A stretch of 64,000 bases of DNA from Mucilaginibacter galii. Its GTDB lineage: Bacteria; Bacteroidota; Bacteroidia; Sphingobacteriales; Sphingobacteriaceae. Both the position numbers and the translations under genes were made by a program. Numbering within the stretch: position 1 is the first letter of the stretch; each line of letters starts with the position of its first letter. Positions 33,562 through 42,268 of this stretch are shown here, one piece after another. The stretch covers positions 186,001-250,000 of the forward strand of contig NZ_BMDO01000007.1 of the NCBI RefSeq assembly GCF_014635825.1, in the 5' to 3' direction. Under the pieces are notes generated by a model. The model saw nothing but the letters and a program-made list of their open reading frames with translations. It did not search any database and was not told the DNA's origin.

Positions 33562-34601
33562 ATGATACAAACCAAAGGATATGCAGCACAAAGTGCTGAA
33601 ACAGATTTAGCGCCCTGGAATTTTGAGCGCCGCGAGGTTGGTCCGCACGATGTTTTGATTGACATTAAGTACTGCGGTGTTTGCCACTCCGACCTTCATA
33701 ACATTAAAAACGATTGGTTCCCGGGTGTTTTCCCGATGGTACCGGGGCATGAAATTGTGGGAATAGTTTCGGCAACCGGCGCACACGTAAGTAACTTCAA
33801 AGTTGGTGAACGTGTGGGTGTAGGCGTGCTGGTAGATTCGTGTAGGCACTGCGACGAATGTAACCATGGCCTTGAACAAGCTTGTATGATAAGCCCGGTA
33901 CTTACTTACAACAGCATTGGGCATGATGGTGCACCTACTTATGGAGGCTACTCCAACAACATTGTGGTTGACGAACGTTTTGTGCTTCACGTTTCGGACA
34001 AGTTGGACTTTGCCGCTGTTGCGCCGTTATTATGTGCAGGCATTACTACTTATTCGCCCCTACGCAACTGGAAAATTGGCAAAGGCCACAAACTGGCCGT
34101 AGTTGGTTTAGGCGGCTTAGGGCACATGGCCGTAAAGTTTGGCGTGGCTTTCGGTGCCGAGGTACCATCCTGAGTACATCGGCTAAAAAACAGAAAGATG
34201 CGGAGAGCTTAGGCGCTCATCACTTTGTGGTAACCACAGATGAAGCACAGGTTACTACGGTAAAGAATACATTCGATTTCATTATAGATACCGTTTCGGC
34301 CAAGCATGACCTGAACCTGTACTTAGGAATGCTTAAAACCAACGGTACCCTCATTTGCGTTGGCGCACCGGCCGAACCCTATCAAATTCATGCCTTTTCG
34401 CTTTTAGCCGGTAATAAAACCATAGCCGGATCTGGTGCGGGTGGCCTTCCTCAAACCCAGGAAATGCTTGACTTTTGCGCCGAACATAACATTACCTCGG
34501 ATATTGAGCTAATAGACATGGCAAACATCCATGATGCTTTTGACCGCATGGTGAAAGGCGATGTACGTTACCGTTTCGTGATAGACCTGGCCACGTTGTA
34601 A
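33562..34601 (+). pseudogene. NAD(P)-dependent zinc alcohol dehydrogenase, frameshifted
   Basis: Homologous to the YahK/cinnamyl alcohol dehydrogenase group of zinc MDR enzymes. The first frame (33562-34173) encodes the catalytic-zinc motif CGVCHSDLH, GHE, the structural-zinc cysteines CRHCDECNHGLEQAC and the cofactor motif GLGGLGHMAVKF. It then stops after FGAEV. The second frame picks up with TILSTSAKKQKDAESLGAHHF and continues to a normal C-terminus (RYRFVIDLATL) at 34601. Restoring one base near 34162-34165 gives a continuous protein of about 346 residues, the usual family length. It is either a recent single-base deletion or a sequencing error. Both halves look otherwise undamaged. Confidence 0.9.
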
Positions 34602-34620
34602 CAATAACAAACCTTTAACA

Positions 34621-34658
34621 CAACAAGGGCCGGTTCAATATTGAACCAGCCCTTGTTG
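34621..34658. terminator. Bidirectional terminator hairpin
   Basis: A near-perfect palindrome: CAACAAGGGC pairs with GCCCTTGTTG, with an inner GGTTCAA/TTGAACC stem. It separates the convergent dehydrogenase and choice-of-anchor genes. Confidence 0.75.
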
Positions 34659-34675
34659 TTTAGTGAATTAATTGG

Positions 34676-36181
34676 TTATATCGCTTTAGGCGAATAAATC
34701 TTAATTTGTCCATCATCTTCACTGCTTACTACCAGCAAACTTCTTTTGGTAGGGCTTTTTGCAGCAGGGATGATAAGCACACCTTCAGGGGCATCGCCGC
34801 ATTTAAGCAGTTGCAAAAACACAGGCTTAGTTGGCGTAGTGATATCGTAAACGGCAACAGCATCTACCCTTTCCATACCTATAAAGGCTACCATTTTATT
34901 TCCTATTTTGCCAATGGCCATACCTTCCGCTTCTACTGATTTATCATCGCTGCGGTTATCATCGTAATAACCTGCGGCTACCGTTTTAGCATCAAGCTCG
35001 TTTTTGCTGTCGAATATCTGCGTACCATCTAATCCGTTCCACACACTGAAAGAACGTGCGCCGAAAGAATACAAGGCGTCGTAATCGCCGTCACCGTCAA
35101 TATCGCCCAAGGTTTTGGTTACGTTTAGGCGGCCTAATTGGGCATCCTTTTTCAGGTTAGCGGCATCAGGAAAAGCGGTTGGATCTAAGGTCAGATTTTT
35201 TACGCGCTCGGCTTCTACAAAGGCCGTATACTCACGGGCATCACCCTCGTTAGCGGTGAACAGGTATGGGATATTATTCGATGTAAAAACTGAAATAGCA
35301 TCGGGCATGTAAATGCCTTTCACATTCCATTTGGCGGGCACGCCTACCTTATCGTCTTTATCGCTCGGATCAATTTCATTACCGGCTGTGCTATAATCTT
35401 TAAAACCCAGCGGAAAGATGCTGGTGATAGTTTTAGAAGCCAAGTCAATTTTTGCAATACCATTATTTTCCTGTAAGGTCACCCAAGCAGTTTTCGAATC
35501 TTCTGATACAGTAATGTATTCCGGCTCAATGTCTTTTAGAAAATCATTACCCGGGCCAAAAATGCGGAAACCTTTAGCAGCCAAAGCAGCTTTTTGCGAC
35601 ACAAAAGCCGAAAAATCTATGGTAGTTACCGCGTAATTGTTATCTACCGAAATAATAGAAACCGTTCCGGCAGGGTCATTGGTGTAAGCGGCATTGGGTT
35701 CTCCCTCGTTGGCGGTCAAGATGAATTTACCATCGGGCGAGTAAGTTACCATATCGGGCAAGGCACCAACGTTAATCACTTTTACCTCGCTGTTATCGCT
35801 CGTATTAAACACCGCTACTTTACCGTTGGCTTGTTTATCGGTAGATTCAATAGCCGCCGCTAATTTACCGTTGTATACAGCAACGCTATTCACCGCACCA
35901 CCGTAAGGCTGCATCTGGATAGACGAAATTACTTTCATAGCAGCCGGGTCTTTAAAATCAACCACGTCGATCTTGTTTACCGTGCCGTTATTTACCACGA
36001 ACAAACGGTTAGTAACCGGGTCAAAAGCTGTAATTTCGGCGGCACCAGCGTCGCCAATATCTATAGAGCCCACTTCAGTAAACGTCGAAGGGTCTTCGTT
36101 TACCTCAGCTGCGTTATTTTTGTCCTTTTTACAGCTAACAAAGCCGGCTGCCAGTAGCACCAATAGTAAATAGTGTTTCAT
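34676..36181 (-). CDS. Choice-of-anchor I domain lipoprotein
   Basis: Predicted lipoprotein of 501 residues with the modified cysteine at about residue 17 (FVSCKKDK). The rest is a beta-propeller-like protein of the choice-of-anchor I type, with repeated blade motifs: AITAFDPVTNRLFVVNNG-like, PDMVTYSPDGKFILTANEGEPN near 135-156, EPEYITVSEDSKTAWVTLQENNGIA near 220, and DGDGDYDALYSFGARSFSVWNG near 365. Related proteins are annotated as alkaline-phosphatase-like or mesenchyme-specific glycoprotein-like. The function is unknown, but surface attachment is likely. It is transcribed alone. Confidence 0.85.
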   Translation of the reverse strand: MKHYLLLVLLAAGFVSCKKDKNNAAEVNEDPSTFTEVGSIDIGDAGAAEITAFDPVTNRLFVVNNGTVNKIDVVDFKDPAAMKVISSIQMQPYGGAVNSVAVYNGKLAAAIESTDKQANGKVAVFNTSDNSEVKVINVGALPDMVTYSPDGKFILTANEGEPNAAYTNDPAGTVSIISVDNNYAVTTIDFSAFVSQKAALAAKGFRIFGPGNDFLKDIEPEYITVSEDSKTAWVTLQENNGIAKIDLASKTITSIFPLGFKDYSTAGNEIDPSDKDDKVGVPAKWNVKGIYMPDAISVFTSNNIPYLFTANEGDAREYTAFVEAERVKNLTLDPTAFPDAANLKKDAQLGRLNVTKTLGDIDGDGDYDALYSFGARSFSVWNGLDGTQIFDSKNELDAKTVAAGYYDDNRSDDKSVEAEGMAIGKIGNKMVAFIGMERVDAVAVYDITTPTKPVFLQLLKCGDAPEGVLIIPAAKSPTKRSLLVVSSEDDGQIKIYSPKAI

Positions 36182-36207
36182 ACGATAAATGAGTATTGTT
36201 GAAACTG

Positions 36208-36215
36208 CAAAACTA
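36208..36215 (-). promoter_or_regulatory. -7 box of the choice-of-anchor gene
   Basis: TAGTTTTG on the minus strand fits TAnnTTTG and lies 26 bp upstream of the ATG. No -33 TTG was found. Confidence 0.4.
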
Positions 36216-36288
36216 TTAAGCCATTGTTAAGCCCTATGGTAAAGTAAATTAAGTGTTCATTAAATTATAACCGTTAGTGTAAACTTTA

Positions 36289-36318
36289 AAGCGCCGCCTC
36301 TGTAAAGAGACGGCGCTT
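36289..36318 (-). terminator. Hairpin after the TPR gene
   Basis: AAGCGCCG and CGGCGCTT arms with an inner CTCT/AGAG stem around GTAA. There is no long T-run on the minus strand. Confidence 0.55.
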
Positions 36319-36321
36319 GTA

Positions 36322-36840
36322 TTAAGCTAAGCTATACCTAAATGCAGCCGAGCGTTGCCGTTTAGCTTCCAGCCGTTCCAAACTTTCATCAATATATTGC
36401 AATGCCGATTTGCGTGTGGCTATTGCATAGGCCTGTTCATAGTAGGTGTGCGCCGCTGTAAGCTTTTGATTTTTTTCGGCCTGCTTGCCAAGCAAAATAT
36501 AAACGTTGCATTGGTCAACACCGGGTGTTTGCAAAGCTTTGCTACCGGCCGCCTCTAGTGCCTTTTCCATATTTAAAAAGGCAAGCAGTTTCAGATAATG
36601 CACATACACATCTGGAAACGCCGGCTCCAATTCGGTGCAGGTTTTAAAACAATAACCAGCCTGCTGGTAATCTTTTAATTGGTAATAGTACAATAAACCC
36701 AACTGGTAATATGCCCGGGCATACAAAGGTTCGGCAGCTATAATTTCATTAAGTAATTGTAGGCTTTTAGGAGTTTCGCCATACTGGTACTCCTCCACTG
36801 CCTGTAAGTACTTTTCATCAATAGTATAATAAGTGTCCAT
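36322..36840 (-). CDS. TPR repeat protein, 172 residues
   Basis: A soluble tetratricopeptide-repeat protein without signal peptide. At least three TPR units are readable: around 12-40 (AVEEYQYGETPKSLQLLNEII), 41-75 (ARAYYQLGLLYYYQLKDYQQAGYCF) and 110-145 (VYILLGKQAEKNQKLTAAHTYYEQAY). Such small cytoplasmic TPR proteins act as protein-binding scaffolds; the partner is unknown. It follows a 26-codon ORF and the 97-residue gene on the same strand, though the gaps are large enough that a shared transcript is not certain. Confidence 0.78.
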   Translation of the reverse strand: MDTYYTIDEKYLQAVEEYQYGETPKSLQLLNEIIAAEPLYARAYYQLGLLYYYQLKDYQQAGYCFKTCTELEPAFPDVYVHYLKLLAFLNMEKALEAAGSKALQTPGVDQCNVYILLGKQAEKNQKLTAAHTYYEQAYAIATRKSALQYIDESLERLEAKRQRSAAFRYSLA

Positions 36841-36946
36841 GATAAACGATAAATGGAAACCGGCTCAATAATAATCCGGTTGTAATTCAATAAAAAATGA
36901 TTTGAAAGGTTCTGATCTAAACACGATCAGCATGAAGGCAGGAAAG

Positions 36947-37027
36947 CTATTTAACGGCAAAACCCTCCTGCATCAGCCCCATGGGCCGCGTAAGTAACGC
37001 TTGGCAGAAATGATTTAGAATTAGCAT
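36947..37027 (-). CDS. Possible small peptide of 26 residues upstream of the TPR gene
   Basis: ATG 37025-37027 to stop 36947-36949 on the minus strand. The peptide (MLILNHFCQALLTRPMGLMQ and six more residues) is amphipathic, with one cysteine. A TATATTTG box (37043-37050) ends 15 bp before the ATG. It could be a real small protein, a leader peptide or a chance ORF in a 350-bp gap. No other gene occupies this region; a CTGATC/GATCAG hairpin lies just downstream at 36912-36930. Confidence 0.35.
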   Translation of the reverse strand: MLILNHFCQALLTRPMGLMQEGFAVK

Positions 37028-37193
37028 TGTTAAAAATTTGCACAAATATACAAATTTCAATTAACAAAAAAAGATGAGGTAATTGCCCCCGTATAAAGGG
37101 ATTAGTGTAGTATGTGATTACCATCCCGGTAAGCCAAAGTAATTTAGCGCAACCGGAATGGTAACCGAGGCAGATTTTTATAAAATGATATAA

Positions 37194-37487
37194 TTAACTG
37201 GCTAAACCAAGGCTGGTTAACGCAGACGGAACCTGTGCAGCTGCCATGATAGGCATATTTACATTTACACCTTCAATTACATAGTGGTCTTTTAATTCTT
37301 TTTCGCTTACAATTACGCTAAAATCATTGAATTTAACGCCGTCTTCATAGGGGTAAACGGTATAACCACGTTTATCGGGGTCATAACTGCCAAGTTCAAA
37401 TATTTCTTCGTGTTTAATGCCCTTAATTTTAGCGCCTTGCACTAATTGGTAAGCATCTTTGATTGGTGCAAATTGATTGTTTTTCAT
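37194..37487 (-). CDS. Hypothetical protein, 97 residues
   Basis: A soluble protein beginning MKNNQFAPIKDAYQLVQGAK, with an Asp/Tyr-rich middle (YDPDKRGYTVYPYEDG) and a hydrophobic Ala/Leu-rich C-terminus (MPIMAAAQVPSALTSLGLAS). No signal peptide or known domain is seen. The charged leader followed by a small-residue tail faintly resembles a peptide precursor, but no modification or export genes are adjacent, so I do not propose that. It stands between the ABC operon and the TPR locus. Confidence 0.65.
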   Translation of the reverse strand: MKNNQFAPIKDAYQLVQGAKIKGIKHEEIFELGSYDPDKRGYTVYPYEDGVKFNDFSVIVSEKELKDHYVIEGVNVNMPIMAAAQVPSALTSLGLAS

Positions 37488-37531
37488 AGATACACCTGCT
37501 AATACAATTACTTTGCCATTATTGGGGTTAA

Positions 37532-38281
37532 CTAACTAAACCATTCAAATAAATCATTTTGCGTTAAATTTAATTTTTTTTCGCTCGAAAAATCTTTGAT
37601 CACTTTTCCTTCGGCCATATGAATAAGCCGGTTACCATGCGTGTGCGCATCTTTTAGGTTATGAGTGATTAAAATAGCGGTCAGTTTAAAATCGGCAATC
37701 AGCTTATCTGCGGTTTCCATTACCAACCTGGCCGATCGGGGGTCTAAAGCTGCGGTAGGTTCATCAAGCAGTAAAATCTTGCACTCGTCCATCACACTCA
37801 TGAGCAATGTTAACGCCTGCCTTTGTCCGCCCGATAGCGTGCCCATGGGTTGCATCAGTTTGTTCTCCAAACCCATGTCAAGCAAAGCTATCTTTTCTTG
37901 TACCTCCTTCTTAAAGACATTATTTGTTCCAATGCGCAAACCCTTGCTTTGCGTACGTAATGCAGCCAGCCTAAAGTTATCCAGAATGCTCAGATCGGGA
38001 GCAGTTCCACTTAAGGGATTTTGGAAAACACGTGCTATCCAGCGGCTGCGCTGATAGTCGTGCAGGCGGGTAACAGGATGGTTATCAATTTCTATAATGC
38101 CGCTACCTGGCAACGTACTACCGGCAATTAAGTTAAGCAGCGTGCTCTTGCCCGAACCATTGGCACCAACAATAACCACATAATCCTGAACCGAAATGGT
38201 TAGGCTTAGATCTTCAATGGCTTTTACCTCATTGGCTTTGCCTCGGTTAAATGTTTTGCTTATGTTCTCCAGCTTAATCAT
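37532..38281 (-). CDS. ABC transporter ATP-binding protein
   Basis: ATPase subunit of an importer for an amino acid or similar small solute. From ATG 38279-38281 it has 249 residues and carries Walker A GANGSGKST near 43-51, the signature LSGGQRQAL near 144-152 and Walker B ILLLDEPTAALDP near 164-176. The frame is open 11 codons further, but MIKLENISK is the usual start. It overlaps the permease stop by 8 bp, so the two are translationally coupled. Confidence 0.93.
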   Translation of the reverse strand: MIKLENISKTFNRGKANEVKAIEDLSLTISVQDYVVIVGANGSGKSTLLNLIAGSTLPGSGIIEIDNHPVTRLHDYQRSRWIARVFQNPLSGTAPDLSILDNFRLAALRTQSKGLRIGTNNVFKKEVQEKIALLDMGLENKLMQPMGTLSGGQRQALTLLMSVMDECKILLLDEPTAALDPRSARLVMETADKLIADFKLTAILITHNLKDAHTHGNRLIHMAEGKVIKDFSSEKKLNLTQNDLFEWFS

Positions 38282-39143
38282 GACTCCTGAAAGATAAACG
38301 TGGCAAACTAACAATTAACAGCACCAAAACAGCTGTAACCACTTTAAGCAAATTAGGATTTACCCCTACGGCTAACGTTACGGCAAGCACCAGTTGAAAT
38401 ACGATGGTTCCGGCTAAAACCAAGAGCAAGCTGCCCCAAACCGAGGTAATGCGCAACCAGCCTATAAGCGTTTCGCCTATAATAACAGATCCTAATCCAA
38501 TAATTACGATACCTACGCCCATGCTAATATCTGCAAAGCCTTGTTGTTGGGTAATGAGGAAACCGCTTAAAGCGGTCAGGGCGTTTGCCAAAGCCAACCC
38601 GATGATCTTCATACGGTCGGTATTTACACCCAGTGCCCTGATCATGGTTTCGCTGTTGCCCGTGGCACGCATGGCTATACCAAAATCAGTTTTGAGCAGG
38701 TAGCCTATAAAACCTGTAAGCACAGCAACAATGACCAGCAGTATGATAAACGTATTCACATTTACATCGGCGGTAAAATTCAGTACGTTGAAAATAGATG
38801 CCGTACCAATAAGCGGCAAGTTAGAGCGCCCTGCAATGGTTAGATTCACAGAATATAATGCCGTCATAACCAGGATTCCCGCCAGTAGTGCGTTTATCTT
38901 GAGCTTGGTATGTATTAAGCCGGTTATGGCTCCGGCTAATCCACCTGCCAATAGTACTACCACTATGCTGATGTATAGTGGGTAGGCGTGCGTAAGCGTA
39001 ACGCCTGTTACAATACCGCCTAAAGCATAGCTTCCATCGGTAGTTATATCGGGGATGTTGAATATTTTCATGGAGATGTAAATACCCAACGCAATGCCCG
39101 AAAAGCATAGTCCCTGTAATAAAGCGGTGAGGTAAAAATCCAT
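38274..39143 (-). CDS. ABC transporter permease
   Basis: Inner-membrane permease of 289 residues with about eight to nine hydrophobic helices, of the branched-chain amino acid/ribose (BPD_transp_2) type. Motifs include a GSYALGGIVTG segment near 34-44 and MRATGNSETMIRALGVNTDRMK near 178-199, the coupling loop for the ATPase. It lies 2 bp after the substrate-binding protein and overlaps the ATPase by 8 bp. Confidence 0.92.
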   Translation of the reverse strand: MDFYLTALLQGLCFSGIALGIYISMKIFNIPDITTDGSYALGGIVTGVTLTHAYPLYISIVVVLLAGGLAGAITGLIHTKLKINALLAGILVMTALYSVNLTIAGRSNLPLIGTASIFNVLNFTADVNVNTFIILLVIVAVLTGFIGYLLKTDFGIAMRATGNSETMIRALGVNTDRMKIIGLALANALTALSGFLITQQQGFADISMGVGIVIIGLGSVIIGETLIGWLRITSVWGSLLLVLAGTIVFQLVLAVTLAVGVNPNLLKVVTAVLVLLIVSLPRLSFRSHD

Positions 39144-39145
39144 AA

Positions 39146-40117
39146 CTATTTTACAGCCTCAAAGTTTGCCGGTATGGTTACGTTGTATTTTTTAGCCGCA
39201 GCAGCGTTATAAACCCGTTTACGCACCTTTACCATTTCGGGCTTTAAACCATCGGTTTTATGTGTTTTTAAATATTGTGCGGCCTGCACGCCCGATTGGT
39301 AACCCCACTGATAAATATCGGCACCAAAAGCCGCCACCGCACCACGCTGCACCAAACCGGCTTCGCTGGTAAAAATGGGAACATTTTTTTGCTCGCAGCT
39401 TTTTAAGATGGTTTCAAAGGCTGCAAACACAGTATTATCGGGATTTGCAAAAAAAGCATCAATATTTTTATCTAATAGCGATTGCGTAACCAGTTGCGCC
39501 TCAGCCGATGAATTGAGCGGCAATGCCAGCAAGGTCACATTTAGCTTACCTGCCAGTTCCTTAATACGCTGCATGGCATCGGCCGACTGTGGTTCCGATT
39601 GGTTATAGATCATTCCTACCACCAGTTTGCCTTGCTTGGGTTTCAATAATTTAGGGATCAAAGAAAAAGAAGTATCAATGTAATTGAGGTCTTCTACCGT
39701 ACCAAATAAATTGGCCGGCGCCTTGCCCTGCGCATCTAATAAATGTGCGCGCTCAGGCGTAGGCGATACCATCATAAAAATAGGAATGGTCTTGGTTTTT
39801 TGCGATGCCGTAACCGATGATAGCGTGGTACTGGTGGCCAGCAGGTCTACAGGCTCAGATACAAAATAGTTAACAATCTGGGTAAGCGTGGGTATACTTC
39901 CCTGCGCATTTTTATATTCTATTTTAAGATTTCCTTTTTGTTCGCTAAAGCCGTTTTTGGCCAATGCATCGGTAAAACCGGTTTTAGCCTGGGCAATGGT
40001 AGCATCCTCAAAAGCATCAACAAATCCCACTACAGTTACATTTTTATCTTTTTTGGGCTTACAGGCTGTAACACATAACAGCACTATAAATATGAAAAGG
40101 TAAGAGTTGCGCTTCAT
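39146..40117 (-). CDS. ABC transporter substrate-binding lipoprotein (ABC_sub_bind family)
   Basis: Solute-binding protein of 323 residues with lipoprotein cysteine at residue 19 (CVTACK). It belongs to the PF04392 type found with TrpXYZ-like transporters, whose known substrates are aromatic amino acids; the substrate here is unproven. Visible family segments are VVGFVDAFEDATIAQAKTGF, FMMVSPTPER and GMIYNQSEPQS. From the first ATG of the open frame there would be 12 more residues, but MKRNSYLF starts a proper signal. TACTTTAG ends 4 bp before this ATG. It is the first gene of a three-gene operon. Confidence 0.9.
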   Translation of the reverse strand: MKRNSYLFIFIVLLCVTACKPKKDKNVTVVGFVDAFEDATIAQAKTGFTDALAKNGFSEQKGNLKIEYKNAQGSIPTLTQIVNYFVSEPVDLLATSTTLSSVTASQKTKTIPIFMMVSPTPERAHLLDAQGKAPANLFGTVEDLNYIDTSFSLIPKLLKPKQGKLVVGMIYNQSEPQSADAMQRIKELAGKLNVTLLALPLNSSAEAQLVTQSLLDKNIDAFFANPDNTVFAAFETILKSCEQKNVPIFTSEAGLVQRGAVAAFGADIYQWGYQSGVQAAQYLKTHKTDGLKPEMVKVRKRVYNAAAAKKYNVTIPANFEAVK

Positions 40118-40207
40118 TGTACTAAAGTAGTCAATTGTGAAGTATAGCCACATATACTTTTTAATAAGCCCCCATTTTTTACTTCTAATTAACTAATTTC
40201 GCCATTA

Positions 40208-41350
40208 ATGATGTCCCTGTCTAAACTTCCGCATACCGGCACCACTATATTTTCTGTAATGTCGGCCCTTGCAAATGAGGTTGGCGCAATCAATTTATCT
40301 CAGGGTTTTCCTGATTATGATTGTGCTCCTCAGCTAATTGACCTGGTTACCCAAGCCATGAAAGATGGCCATAACCAGTACGCACCTATGCCTGGCCTGC
40401 TGCCATTGCGTGAGCAAATTGCTTACAAAACCGAGAAGCTGCACGGCGCTGTTTACAACCCCGATACCGAAATTACCATTACGGCAGGGGGCACGCAAGC
40501 CATTTTTACGGCTATTTGCGCCGCTATACATCCTAATGATGAGGTAATAGTTTTTGAGCCTGCTTATGATTGTTATGCCCCTGCCATTAAATTGATGGGC
40601 GGCACGGTAAAATCAATGGAGCTGGAACCGCCCGACTATCGCATTAACTGGGAAATGGTGAAAAGGCTCATTAGCAACCGTACGCGAATGATCATTTTGA
40701 ATTCGCCGCACAACCCAACGTCTACCATTTTGCATGAAGAAGATATTAAGGAGCTGGAAGCGCTGGTAAAAAACCGGGACATTTTGATCTTGAGCGATGA
40801 AGTTTACGAGCACTTAATTTTCGATGGACAAACACATCACAGTATGGCCCGTTACCCCGAATTGCAGCAGCGCAGTTTCATCGTATCATCATTTGGCAAA
40901 CTGTTTCATACCACCGGCTGGAAATTAGGGTACTGCCTTGCCCCTGCTGCCATGACCGCTGAGTTCCGCAAAATACATCAATATATGGTGTTTAGTGTGA
41001 ATACGCCTATGCAGGTAGCTATAGCACAATATTTAAAAAACGAAGAGAGTTACCTTGGCCTTGCAGAACTATTTCAGCAAAAGCGTGATTATTTCCGCAA
41101 AGGACTGGCGCAAACCCGTTTTGAACTGCTGCCATGTTCGGGTTCTTACTTTCAATCGGTGCAATACAATGGCATAAGCGATGAAAAGGATACTGATTTT
41201 GCCATGCGCATAACCAAAGAGTTTGGAGTGGCTTCTATACCGGTATCTGCGTTCTACAGCAAAGGCACAGATCATCATGTGTTGAGATTTTGCTTTGCCA
41301 AAAAGCAAGAAACGTTAGATAAAGCCGTTGAAAGATTAATTAAGTTGTAA
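40208..41350 (+). CDS. Methionine/glutamine aminotransferase (YbdL/KAT family)
   Basis: PLP-dependent class I aminotransferase of the YbdL/kynurenine aminotransferase group. It has 380 residues. The active site shows the PLP lysine Lys231 (SSFGKLFHTTGWK), Asn169 (NSPHNPT), Asp197 and Tyr200 (SDEVYEH). Relatives transaminate methionine, glutamine or their keto-acids. Two adjacent ATGs (40208, 40211) are available; a TAATTTCG box lies 6 bp upstream. The next gene encodes an omega-amidase-like nitrilase, the usual partner that removes the resulting keto-acid amide. Confidence 0.92.
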   Translation: MMSLSKLPHTGTTIFSVMSALANEVGAINLSQGFPDYDCAPQLIDLVTQAMKDGHNQYAPMPGLLPLREQIAYKTEKLHGAVYNPDTEITITAGGTQAIFTAICAAIHPNDEVIVFEPAYDCYAPAIKLMGGTVKSMELEPPDYRINWEMVKRLISNRTRMIILNSPHNPTSTILHEEDIKELEALVKNRDILILSDEVYEHLIFDGQTHHSMARYPELQQRSFIVSSFGKLFHTTGWKLGYCLAPAAMTAEFRKIHQYMVFSVNTPMQVAIAQYLKNEESYLGLAELFQQKRDYFRKGLAQTRFELLPCSGSYFQSVQYNGISDEKDTDFAMRITKEFGVASIPVSAFYSKGTDHHVLRFCFAKKQETLDKAVERLIKL

Positions 41351-41411
41351 ATTTTTAGTTAATTGCAGCAGTACAAGCTCCTGTATATAACCAGTTTATA
41401 AGCCGTTTCCT

Positions 41412-42191
41412 ATGGATAATTTGAAAATTACTACCTATCAGGGCTATCTTTTTTGGGAAAATATTGACAAAAACCTGCAAAATATTTCGTTGCGGTTATC
41501 GGGCATACGCACCAATACCGACCTTATTGTTTTGCCCGAAATGTTTAATACCGGCTTTACCATGAATGCCGAAAAGCTGGCCGAGCTCATGAATGGTAAA
41601 ACCATGCAGTGGATGCACACCACGGCGCAAAAATTTGCCTGCGTAGTAACGGGTAGTTTGATCATCAGCGAAAACGGGAAATATTATAACCGGCTCATAT
41701 GGATGCGCCCCGATGGCACTTTTGAGAGTTATGATAAACGCCATTTATTTGCTTTAAGCAATGAGCACGAAACCTACACGGCAGGTACAAAAAAGCTGTT
41801 GGTAGAATTGAAAGGCTGGATTATTTGCCCGGTAATATGTTACGACCTGCGTTTCCCGGTATGGCTGCGTAATGTTAATGAAGTTTATGATTTACTGTTG
41901 GTAGTGGCTAACTGGCCCGAACGCCGCTCCCTGCACTGGCGTACCCTTATACCGGCCCGCGCCGTAGAAAACCAAAGTTATGTAATAGGTTTAAACCGTT
42001 TCGGCTACGATGGTAACGAGGTTTTTCACTCAGGCGATTCTATGTGTATTGACCCTAATGGCAAGGTGATCTACTACAAGCCAAACGAAGAAGACCTTTA
42101 TACCTTCAGCATTAATTACGAAGAGCTTGAAAAAACGCGCCGTGCCCTCCCCTTTTTAAAAGATGCCGACGAATTTACTTTAGACGAGTAA
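41412..42191 (+). CDS. Omega-amidase-like nitrilase superfamily hydrolase (YafV type)
   Basis: Carbon-nitrogen hydrolase of 259 residues. The catalytic triad is Glu43 (LPEMFNTGF), Lys109 (YDKRHLF) and Cys143 (CPVICYDLRFPVW). YafV/Nit2 relatives hydrolyse 2-oxoglutaramate and 2-oxosuccinamate. It lies 61 bp after the aminotransferase on the same strand, so together they would run the glutamine transaminase/omega-amidase route used in methionine salvage. No signal peptide is present, so it is cytoplasmic. Confidence 0.92.
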   Translation: MDNLKITTYQGYLFWENIDKNLQNISLRLSGIRTNTDLIVLPEMFNTGFTMNAEKLAELMNGKTMQWMHTTAQKFACVVTGSLIISENGKYYNRLIWMRPDGTFESYDKRHLFALSNEHETYTAGTKKLLVELKGWIICPVICYDLRFPVWLRNVNEVYDLLLVVANWPERRSLHWRTLIPARAVENQSYVIGLNRFGYDGNEVFHSGDSMCIDPNGKVIYYKPNEEDLYTFSINYEELEKTRRALPFLKDADEFTLDE

Positions 42192-42212
42192 GTTGTGTAT
42201 TCCTAATTAATA

Positions 42213-42242
42213 TTGCGCTTTCATATTAAACTGCTTATTTTG
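42213..42242 (+). promoter_or_regulatory. Promoter of the GH92 gene
   Basis: TTG (42213-42215), exactly 19 bp, then TTATTTTG (42235-42242), one mismatch from the -7 consensus. It ends 26 bp before the ATG. Confidence 0.6.
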
Positions 42243-42268
42243 CATAAAACCAAGTAGTTTATATTCCT

